A stretch of DNA of 64,000 bases, taken from NCBI GenBank assembly GCA_000149265.1, contig CH003403.1, positions 404,858 to 468,857 of the forward strand. Reading direction: 5' to 3'. Origin of the DNA: Ciona savignyi (Eukaryota > Chordata > Ascidiacea > Phlebobranchia > Cionidae). A model generated the notes under the pieces. It did no database searches and had not been told where the DNA came from. It saw only the letters and a list, made by a program, of their open reading frames with translations. A program made the translations under genes and the position numbers. Of this stretch, positions 55,498-64,000 are shown piece after piece. Position 1 is the stretch's first letter; each line of letters begins with the position of its first letter.

Positions 55498-56029
55498 CAT
55501 AACCATACTTCACTCTGGCTTTATCGGTATCTTGATCCCTTCACTGTTGAGACTCTTGAAAGTAGACGTATCGCGCGATAATGTTTTTATTCTTTAAATG
55601 CAGTCGAATAAAACGGCCACTATATGAACGTTAATAAATGTAAATGTTAAGATATAAGAAAAATGCAGCAAAACTATAAACGTAGTTTCATGGCACATTG
55701 TGATTGTGTTGGAAAAAGACAATACAAAGAATTTACTATTAAAAATAAAACAAAAGTTGTCTTAGTGGCTCAACGTACTTTCATGTAGGAAATAAAAATA
55801 CGCAAAAAAAACGAAATGTGCATTTTTTCACAAACTGCCGAAAATAAAAAAATTCAATCCGATCCTATAAAATATGGCTTTCTTTTTATGCGCTTAAGTG
55901 AAAACCCAGGTGCTAAAACACCTATAGTTGAAATAAGACGTTTCAAATTTGACCTAACATCAATTAATCATTTAATACAGTTCAACATGCAGCGACAGAA
56001 TAAAAGGTAACAACTGATTTCATATGTAT

Positions 56030-56147
56030 ACACACCGGGCTAAGTTTTGACCAATATTGAACTTGTCGCGACGACCGTTTTTTATATTACTAGGCATCAT
56101 GTTCATGTGTAATAATTGCGTTAACCATTTGGCCAAACACTCAATCG
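56030..56147 (-). mobile_element. SINE family B copy
   Basis: Weak landmarks: TATTGAACTTGTCGCGACGACCG region, TTAACCATTTGGCCAAACAC end. Diverged. Confidence 0.4.
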
Positions 56148-56210
56148 TTTGTTCGAAATTTAAACGAATAATTTTTATTACTGATTCTTGTTTCTGCGGG
56201 ATGGTTATTT

Positions 56211-56888
56211 TTAAAGTGATGGTCTTTTTCCCATTCGTTTGTAACTGAGACTAGCAAAAAAATGAGGTGGTAAAACATTAAGGAATGGATTTTTTCCAGT
56301 TATTTCATCGACGTAATAGCGAAGATCTATACTTCGAAGAACAGTGCAGCCCATTTGCATAGCTGCCTTAAAACTGTAAGCGGATGTTGTTACACCTATC
56401 ATATAGTCAAAGTCAGCATTTGCAAATAAGTTTTCCATTTCCTTTAGCAGTAGTGAGGCCACGCCTTGTTTTGCGTATTTTGGATCGGCTGCTAGCATTT
56501 GACCGACAAGTATCTTCTTTGCATCAAGAAAATTAAAAATGTCGTCCACTCCTAAACGACTCATTAATCTTTCTTTAACAGCGAACCAGGGATATTTCTT
56601 TCGAAGTTGAATAATTTCGAGATTTGGCGTAAGAGAACTACCAATCACCGGCTTAACTAGAACTGCTCCGACGTTTACTGCGATTAGTTTTCCACTTTTC
56701 ACTTCAAAAGCTCCAGCTGAAGCCCCTTGTTTTAGGTACAACTCCGCGAGTATTTTCAACACATCAGAAAGTTCAGAAGCGGGTATATCCAAGGCGTTTA
56801 TCGTGGGTGATTTAATGAAATAAGCACACAGAAGTCTTTGCACTTCCGGTAAATCAGCCGTTGTCAATATCCTAATATTTATGCCCAT
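56211..56888 (-). CDS. GNAT N-acetyltransferase, intronless (duplicate B)
   Basis: 225 residues, the tail-to-tail partner of the gene at 53553-54230. Motif A reads LAADPKYAKQGVASLLL and is intact. By my count about 45 residues differ; they cluster at residues 22-36 (LLCAYFIKSPTINAL), 81-86 and the last 30, while the central block LEIIQLRKKYPWFAVKERL is identical. This fits relaxed or diversifying selection on substrate-facing ends with a conserved core, though that is inference. 5' flank to about 56945 and 3' flank to about 56155 match duplicate A. Confidence 0.9.
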   Translation of the reverse strand: MGINIRILTTADLPEVQRLLCAYFIKSPTINALDIPASELSDVLKILAELYLKQGASAGAFEVKSGKLIAVNVGAVLVKPVIGSSLTPNLEIIQLRKKYPWFAVKERLMSRLGVDDIFNFLDAKKILVGQMLAADPKYAKQGVASLLLKEMENLFANADFDYMIGVTTSAYSFKAAMQMGCTVLRSIDLRYYVDEITGKNPFLNVLPPHFFASLSYKRMGKRPSL

Positions 56889-57939
56889 GTTTACAATTAT
56901 AAAATCTCACACCGATACCTATCATGCACAAGCAACATTTTATTCTTATATGCTCATATCTATGTTTTATCCCCAGTGTTTGGTTTATTAAAAGATATGA
57001 AAACAGTGAAAAAACTCATTTACGGGTGGTAATATATGTTTTTTTTCGATCATGACTATACTAATTCCTAAACTGCATCACGTTGGCTGTAGTTATGTTT
57101 ATACATCACCTAATTAACTGAGGAGAAATAGCAAGTAGGCCTAATTAGTAGTATTTAAACGTTTTTTTATGTTACAAAAGGACAACATCCCCATTTTCAG
57201 TTATAAAACAAAAAGTTTTAATTTACTTTGCTTAAAAGGCAATATAATAGAGTAGATAGAAAACTGGGCTTAACGTAAAGCAGAATAAAGGTTCTAAGAG
57301 TCGTTGATATTAAAATTGTCTAGGTGCAACCAACCGAAAACTAAATATTTCAAGGTGAATACATGGTCCATGATAGAAATTATACATGCAGTAAATTACC
57401 TCGGGTATGCATTTTCTACACACTTTCCCTTGTTTGTTTATTAGAACTTTTAAAAATAGTAGCCAGTCACCTCGATTAAATTACTTGAGTCAAACTGTCG
57501 CCACGCAGATCGAAATGATTTGAGCATAAAAAAACCTTAAAACACTGTAAAATCGATTTAAAAATTAATTAGAATTTAGAACAGCATTGCTGGCCGCCAA
57601 TAGGTAAGGATTTAGTATCCATGATTTTTACGATAAGGAGCGACCTTAATCAACATTCATTTACAAGAATTAGATAAAAAGGTTCTACCAATACTTAGCA
57701 TTTCGTCCTAGTTACTAAGTTAGTGTATCCACACAGAAAAAGAACAGTCTGCGCGGTTGCGGTATTAAAAATAAGAAGGGAATGGCAGGCAAAAAAAATT
57801 GTGATAAAAAATACCTATCATGTTTTAAAAATATTAAGTTACCTAAAGATGTCAGTTGTGTTTAATAGTTAGTTGGTAAATGTATAAGAAAACCTTAGAA
57901 TGCTTCGTATCTAAAAAGTCCGAGTTTCTATATATAACT

Positions 57940-58340
57940 AGAGAGTGTTAACCACGTGTTTAACCACCACTATTTCTAAAACACATGTCGTATGCCATAT
58001 ATTCATGCTACAGGGTCCCTAACCACAATTTGTAGTTTATACACTGAGTACGTACTTTGTTTCTGCAAGCATAAACGCATGGGTCCCATAGTTATCAGAC
58101 CAAACTTCTTTTCCATGTGTAGTTGAGAAAAGAATAAACGTCTTAAATTTACGAACATTTCACCACAAATGTTTTAAATTAAAGCTTGTTTTCAAGCGTG
58201 GTGGTAAAATAAAGCTAAATTTCCAAAATAGCCCGATTTCATGGTTTCAGGGATATCTCCTGGGTTTAGTAGATAAGTTTCTGTTTTACATATGTGGCTC
58301 ATGTTATGTAGCAATTCTTAAAGTTTTATTCTGATTTGTC
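57940..58340 (+). repeat. Dispersed repeat R copy
   Basis: CTAGAGAGTGTTAACCACGT, TTTGTTTCTGCAAGCATAAA, CGCATGGGTCCC, CAGACCAAACTTCTTTTCCA. Runs into modular repeat M. Confidence 0.75.
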
Positions 58341-58359
58341 TCCTTGTTGGATATGTCAG

Positions 58360-59493
58360 TCTCTCCTTGTTGGATATGTAGCGATATGGCATGCCTGTCA
58401 CAATCATAATTCAAGAACATATTTTCGTTTTTAAGGGAATTACCCTAAGTAAATGTTTTCTTTCTTTTAATAAATTAACTCAGACTGTTTAATGTTCTAA
58501 CATTTCTCCAAATCTGATCAAAATTAGAGCAGCCGTTCAAGTGCTATGCCCCAAACAGATAATTTATTACAAAAAAACGTTTTGGTTTAACGTCTCATGG
58601 GAATTCCCCTAGATTCATTACCCAAAATTATAGTTTCTGCATATCTAGACCCATGTTATTTTACAAGTGTCAAATTTTTATTGCGATTCCATTACTCTTT
58701 CTGGTAGATGTCGGGGCGCCATGCCATGCATTTTGCTATGTTGAGGAGAAAATCTTTTTAGGGTATTTCATTACGTAATCTTTTTTTTTTGTTTCAAGTG
58801 TTAAATCAGTGACTAATGCACTTCCATTCCACTAAATCTGATTAAAATTGGAGAATCTGTTCAAGCGCTATCCCGTAAAAAGCTATTTTTTAAGAAAAAA
58901 TCCCGTTTTGGTTTTTAAGGTTTCAGGAGAATTTCCCTAAATTTATCACCCACAATTTTGATTTCTGCATATCTAGACCATGTGGTCTAACAAATGACAA
59001 AGTTTCATTGGAATTCCATTATCCCTTCTGTTAGATGTCGGAGCCACAATCCATGCCTATCACAATCTTGATTTAGAAACATATCTTCATTTTTAGGGTA
59101 TTTCCCTAGGTAAATATTTTGTTTCTTTTAATTGGTAACGCAGTGGCTAACACGCTACTAGTTTACCAAATCTGATCAAAATTGGAGCAGCCGTTCATGC
59201 GCTATGCCCAAAAACGCTAAGTTTTTTGAAAAAAATACGTTTTTGGTTTTTCACCCCCCAGGGGAATTCCCCTAGGTATATTACAAAAAATGTTGGTTTC
59301 TGCTCATCTAGACCATGTGGTCTAACCAATGACTAAGTTTCATTGCGATTTCATTATCCTTTCTGGTAGATGTCGGAGCCACAAGCCATGCCTGTCAAGC
59401 GTTTGACGAAAAAAAAGAAAAAAAACGAAAAAAAAAAACGAAAAAAAACGGACAAAAACAATATGTGTCCCATTTTTCCAAATGGGACCCATA
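58360..59493 (-). repeat. Modular repeat M, about three tandem modules of about 330 bp
   Basis: Module landmarks GTAGATGTCGG..C, CCATGCCTGTCACAATC, CAAATCTGATCAAAATT, GCAGCCGTTCA and GGGGAATTCCCCTAG recur near 58370, 58707, 59032 and 59368. It ends in an A-rich run and the same 9-bp-stem hairpin (59467-59488) as the copy at 54468, in opposite orientation. Confidence 0.8.
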
Positions 59494-60007
59494 ATAACTA
59501 GTCGTAGCAGACCTTAAAAATGGCAGCCAAACACATATACAATTTCGTTATGCAATGACCTAAAATTGTATACAGGCAACACTAAAAGGAGGAAAACTGC
59601 TTTCAGTGGAAAATAATTTCTACTCTGCCTTAAAACTGACCCCCAACAGACTAACAGTAGTTCGGGCCAATGATTTTAAAAAAATGAGAAAAACTTCTTC
59701 ACGTTTGAATGATTTTCGGTTGTGAATTTTTAACGCGAATAGGTTTATGCAATGTCACGCTTGGGTAGACGGCAGAAATGCCTCTGCATTTCTTTATTTT
59801 TATTGCTGTACGGCCATTTTTGAACTTAATAAGACACTTAATAATTTTTCCTTCCAACTACTTAAAGGCATTTTCCGTACTGCTTAAAGGCATTTTTCCC
59901 ATTGTGGTTTTTAGTCACAGCAAAGTTTCAGCTATGCCAGCTTGTGTTTAGCGCAAAATATCAAACAGTTCCAATTAAACCACGTCCAAACTGGAGTGCC
60001 AACCACC

Positions 60008-60539
60008 TGTCGTACCGACATAATTGGCTGTTGGCAAGATCGTTCCAAGAAAACTACAAGGAACAAAAGAAATCGCTAAATGACGAAGGACGGTCTAAAT
60101 TCACGATGTAATTCAACGCGACTTACAGAAACGTTTAAATCCAGTGCGCATTTAATTACCATTGTATCTAGCGCAAAAATAATCTATTGTGCGTTTTTAG
60201 ATATTCTGCATCGCATTTTTTCCTTGGAGCCAGATCGCATATAAAAGACCTGATTTCATCAGAGAAAAAACAGACACCAGTTGTCTAGGCTTACAGCACT
60301 GTGTTTCCAAATCCACAGTCTGTATAGCCTAGGCTCTTGTGGCCTCCAGGGCGGGTTTACGCTTAACGTACCCTACAGCCCGTCCCCATTTATAAAACTA
60401 CGTAGCCGGTTATGCTTATGCATTATTGTAATTGTACCGTTGCGCTTATCGGAGTCAAACTGTAATAATAAAGCTAAACTGCTACCCGTCTACCTTGTAA
60501 AGTCAAGTTAGTTATTATATCTAATAAGCAGCCGCTACA
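60008..60539 (+). repeat. 5' LTR, element 2
   Basis: 532 bp with TATAAAAG at 60240-60247 and AATAAA at 60467-60472, giving an ordinary promoter and polyadenylation layout. Confidence 0.9.
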
Positions 60540-61401
60540 ATTGGTGAATACCCGTAAACGTGGTTGAACTCATCAACCTTCCGATGACTAACGTTACATA
60601 TGTCCTGCTTACTCGGACACATTAATATTATTTGTTTTCAGCATTTATTTCCAAAAGATGCAGCCTTTACGATACTGTACGTCGACGACGGAAATAAACA
60701 CCGGCGTCATGTCGTGGAATCGAAGTGTTCCGTCAAAGCCAAGCCCAAAATCCGCGTCAACCAAACCAGGTGTGTCTATTTCAAAAGTACCGTCGGACCA
60801 CGGTCACCTTAACGCGACCTTAGCAAGAAAAGGCGCTAACTCACTGTTGGAGCGAACTAACAACCAACAGATTTACATCCCCACTCATGTCACTGGAGGG
60901 AGGTCCAATTTAACCTGGTATTCGCGGATGGCTGGCAGGCACACTTGAACGGAACATCAATCACAACAACCCTCTGAAATTTCTACTAGAATAACTCCCG
61001 GAAGTTCACTGCTGGTCGGACGAAGGAGGGCGGTTCAATCGATAAGAGTACAACAGGACTGTCTATATACACCCAGGTGCGCCTATGTCTACAAGTCTGT
61101 TTTATATTGCCTGGGCCAATTATCGAAGGCCTGGATTACACGGCGTCCTCTGCTACCCGAGCAAGAAGCTCTCCGAGGCGCGACTGTTGGTGCTTCAATA
61201 AGCATAAAATCCAACAGGAATTTTGTCTCCATCCGACCACGATGGTGACCGTCTATTTTCGTCGTCCAAGGAACGATGGACGAATATTACACCTGGGTGC
61301 TCGAAACGAACTGTTGACTCTATATCGGGAAGACTAAACTTCAAAGAATCCACCGGGCGAACTTTACTTCAAGTTATTCAAAACCCGAAAAAAGGGAGGT
61401 A

Positions 61402-61933
61402 TGTCGTACCGACATAATTGGCTGTTGGCAAGATCGTTCCAAGAAAACTACAAGGAACAAAAGAAATCGCTAAATGACGAAGGACGGTCTAAATTCACGA
61501 TGTAATTCAACGCGACTTACAGAAACGTTTAAATCCAGTGCGCATTTAATTACCATTGTATCCAGCGCAAAAATAATCTATTGTGCGTTTTTAGATATTC
61601 TGCATCGCATTTTTTCCTTGGAGCCAGATCGCATATAAAAGACCTGATTTCATCAGAGAAAAAACAGACACCAGTTGTCTAGGCTTACAGCACTGTGTTT
61701 CCAAATCCACAGTCTGTATAGCCTAGGCTCTTGTGGCCTCCAGGGCGGGTTTACGCTTAACGTACCCTACAGCCCGTCCCCATTTATAAAACTACGTAGC
61801 CGGTTATGCTTATGCATTATTGTAATTGTACCGTTGCGCTTATCGGAGTCAAACTGTAATAATAAAGCTAAACTGCTACCCGTCTACCTTGTAAAGTCAA
61901 GTTAGTTATTATATCTAATAAGCAGCCGCTACA
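61402..61933 (+). repeat. 3' LTR, element 2
   Basis: Copy of 60008-60539 at an offset of 1394 bp. Identical 76-codon open frames in both LTRs are not genes. Confidence 0.9.
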
Positions 61934-62029
61934 CACCACTATTTCTAAAATACATAGAAATAACGTCAGTGCAGCCTGTAGGTTGTAAGTTTCTGCAAGC
62001 AAATGCCGAGTTTAACCAACTGCCTGCGT

Positions 62030-62330
62030 TTGATTTATGTGAATATATTTTGGGTATCGGTATTTATGATTGACGTTGCTTGTGTAGCGTTTCAGCCCAA
62101 TTTATTGTTGCTCGGTCTATATCCTCGACCGCTACAACGTAACTACTCGCTCACAACGGCACAACTCGTAACTTTACAACAACTACACACATATCTGTAC
62201 AGAACTACTCTTTTCTTAAGGCACAAGGTACAGCGAAATATACAGAAAATAAGGCAATCAAGTAATCAACGAAAGAAGGCTATAACGTAAAATCGGCGAG
62301 CGTCCAAACATGCAAGAAATTTAAACCTGT
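62030..62330 (-). repeat. Segment shared with the interior of the hAT-type MITE at 38 kb
   Basis: Reverse complement match to 38040-38290 (for example GTAGCGTTTCAGCCCAATTT, TTATTGTTGCTCGGTCTA, AGGCAATCAAGTAATCAACG). No hAT ends are seen here, so it may be the internal part of a larger or damaged element. Confidence 0.65.
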
Positions 62331-62889
62331 GGGCTCGCGCTTTTTAAAAGCTGATTGCTTGTAGTTGGCTGAGCTCGATTCAGTCGGCTGCCTTACGGTC
62401 TTGGCGAGTTGCGCAGCGGAGTCTATACGTTTATTCTCCACAGATCGCCTACAAATAATTATTGTAGCCACGATTTGAACAGTCTTAATCTCAAACTCGA
62501 AGTCTATAACTCTTGATTCACTTTAGTTGTATTCTGCGTCTCATTCAATATACGGTTTATTCGCGAAGCGAGTTACTTAGTACGTTACACAGCATAACGC
62601 AAGTTATCTTAAGTACGTTATTGTAGGTTATTATTTTAGGTTATTCAAATTTACAGAATATATAGGGAATTTACAAGGTGCGAAAAGTTTACGTTCCAGA
62701 CGTTTCACATCTGCACGTTTGACTAACTGTGGGGAATTAGGTGAAAAAAACTATGTTAATGATTTAAACCAGATGAAATACAAAGGGCCGTACAAGGTGA
62801 TAATTACGTAGCGAGTAATACACGTGAGAGTCGGTAAACTTGAAACGCAAAAAAATGACGTTAAAACACAAAATGTTTTAGACATTCGT

Positions 62890-63195
62890 CCGGCCCGATG
62901 GTCTAGCGGTTAAGTGCGTCGCCTTTCAATCGAAAAGGTTGCAGGTACGAAACTGGTCGGCTAGCTAGTCGGTTGTGTCCTTGGGCAAGGCACTTTACGG
63001 ACCATTGCCTGAACCCAGCGGGATTAATGGGTTCTACCAAATTGAAGGAACGTGTCTATCATACACAACACCACTGGCAATAGCGCCGGTAACCCGACGA
63101 TGGGCGCGAGGTGATCTGACGATTGCCCGTGTGATAACCCCCTGGGGTTTTCCCATTCACGGGGATAAACATGAATATCCTATCCTATCTTATCC
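62890..63195 (+). mobile_element. SINE family A with several single-base insertions
   Basis: Full-length near-consensus copy, but with extra bases such as CGAAAAGG, GGTCGGC, GGACCAT, GCGGGAT, CACCACT and TGGCAAT where the other copies have one base fewer. Confidence 0.85.
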
Positions 63196-63373
63196 TAGAC
63201 ATAAATTAAAACAAATATATACTATACGAAATGCTACAAACCCCACCACATAGAAAATAAAACTTTACACTTGCCAGTTGCCACAAAAATACTATATCCT
63301 CAAATTGTATACAAAGTGTAAATAAACAGACTCGATTACGACCAGCCGAGCCTTCAGATTATTTTACCACAAC

Positions 63374-63951
63374 ATGCCGATCTTCCACCGACATACCAAA
63401 CCAAGCTCTAGTGGAGAAGGAAGCGAAAGATCGACCAGTGTAAGTTGGTCTAGGAATTAAAGAATCAATGACTTATATTACTTAAGTGTACCAGTAACTG
63501 TTGCCTTGTAGCTATTTTGTAATTTTACTAATTTTCCTTTTTTCATACCTCGATCTATTAAATACATTGTATATCACTGTTCACCATGCATTTTGTTGTT
63601 TAGTTATATTTTGTTTCTGTATGTTTAACAAATGTCGAATGAATATGTTTCTTGTCTCCATTATTTTTTACCTTTATGTATATCACCAGTCAATTGAGTC
63701 AAGTGAAGATTTATCCCAAAGTTCTCTCTCTACACCGGAGTTTGAATTCAAGCAAAGCGGAACTGGAAGTTTCTCGTCGTTTAGAAGTTCAAGTAAGTAG
63801 CAGCGTGGTTAGTAAAGGGTTATTTAAATCTTGCCGAATTTCATGGATACATTTAACCTTGTAACCTTTGTTTAATATTCTAGTAAATGGCACAGAGCAC
63901 AGTACGCTTTGTTGCTTAAACCCTATTTTAAGTGTTGAAGTAAAACAGTAA
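63374..63951 (+). CDS. Start of a Ser-rich protein gene of unknown family
   Basis: Exons 63374-63439 (MPIFHRHTKPSSSGEG...), 63690-63792 (SIESSEDLSQSSLSTPEFEF...) and 63884 onward join in phase with good sites (AGT|GTAAGT, TCACCAG|, TCAA|GTAAGT, TTCTAG|). Exon 3 either ends at TAA 63949-63951, giving a 78-residue protein, or splices out at CA|GTAACA (63947) and continues past the window. No domain recognised; the Ser/Thr/Pro/Glu-rich composition suggests a disordered N-terminus, perhaps phosphorylated. Confidence 0.5.
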
Positions 63952-64000
63952 CAGCATCTCACTTATATGTTACACGCTCTAAAAGCTCTGGAACCAGAAA

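Larger units (their letters stand above)
60008..61933 (+). mobile_element. Non-autonomous LTR retrotransposon (TRIM/LARD-like)
   Basis: Two 532-bp LTRs, 60008-60539 and 61402-61933, begin TG and end CA and differ at one base that I can see (TATCTAGCG versus TATCCAGCG). The 862-bp interior encodes no recognisable gag or pol. It has a TGG-starting primer-site candidate at 60542 and a polypurine run (GAAAAAAGGGAGG) just before the 3' LTR. Flanking 4-bp duplication CACC (60004-60007 and 61934-61937). It must be mobilised in trans by another element. It sits inside a copy of repeat R. Confidence 0.9.

Noticed and set aside
60281..61905. Two identical 76-codon frames
   Set aside because: They are the same stretch of the two LTRs of element 2, not duplicated genes.
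1..64000. CRISPR arrays, operons, ribosome-binding sites, prophage
   Set aside because: The DNA is clearly animal nuclear (spliced genes, SINEs, LTR elements). The tandem arrays have no spacer structure.

Overview
Eukaryotic (animal) DNA: AT-rich, with multi-exon genes separated by short GT-AG introns, many tRNA-derived SINEs, TIR elements, intronic satellites and two young LTR elements. A clear Dishevelled gene, a progestin/adipoQ-type receptor (PAQR), small secreted C-type-lectin-like proteins and invertebrate-type GNAT acetyltransferases, all compact, suggest an invertebrate deuterostome. A tunicate such as Ciona is my best guess. This is an inference from gene content and repeat style, not a proven assignment.

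Layout. 1-4.0 kb: mostly non-coding, with one doubtful minus-strand ORF, a TIR element and a pair of CRE palindromes. 4.1-8.4 kb (+): a PAQR receptor in eight exons, with SINEs and a minisatellite in its introns. 8.4-10.4 kb: no gene; tandem repeats. 10.4-19.0 kb (-): Dishevelled in 13 exons (DIX, basic region, PDZ, DEP, Pro/Gly tail). Three of its introns are largely filled by unrelated tandem arrays, and transposons lie within about 10 bp of two donor sites. 21.7-24.3 kb (+) and 49.0-50.3 kb (-): two paralogous four-exon genes for secreted single-CTLD proteins that share a second, unrecognised N-terminal domain. 27.7-28.6 kb (-): exons of a Ly6/three-finger protein whose only visible start is followed by a stop at codon 3. 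33.3-37.5 kb: a complete gag-pol LTR retrotransposon with 228-bp LTRs differing at one base. 38-41 kb: degenerate secreted-protein exons and a nested hAT-type MITE. 42.5-44.8 kb (+): a four-exon GNAT gene. 53.6-54.2 kb (+) and 56.2-56.9 kb (-): two intronless GNAT genes in a tail-to-tail inverted duplication. 60.0-61.9 kb: a short non-autonomous LTR element. 63.4 kb to the right edge (+): the start of an unrecognised Ser-rich gene.

The genes do not form a pathway. Dishevelled is cytoplasmic Wnt signalling, PAQR is a membrane receptor, the CTLD and Ly6 proteins are secreted or surface proteins, and the GNATs are small-molecule acetyltransferases. The strongest novel signal is in the 33.3-kb retrotransposon: the 15 bases just inside its 5' LTR are a perfect reverse complement of a stretch within the LTR itself, in the geometry needed for self-primed (Tf1-like) reverse transcription. 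Exon models below were built by eye from splice signals, reading phase and homology, so boundaries need transcript confirmation.
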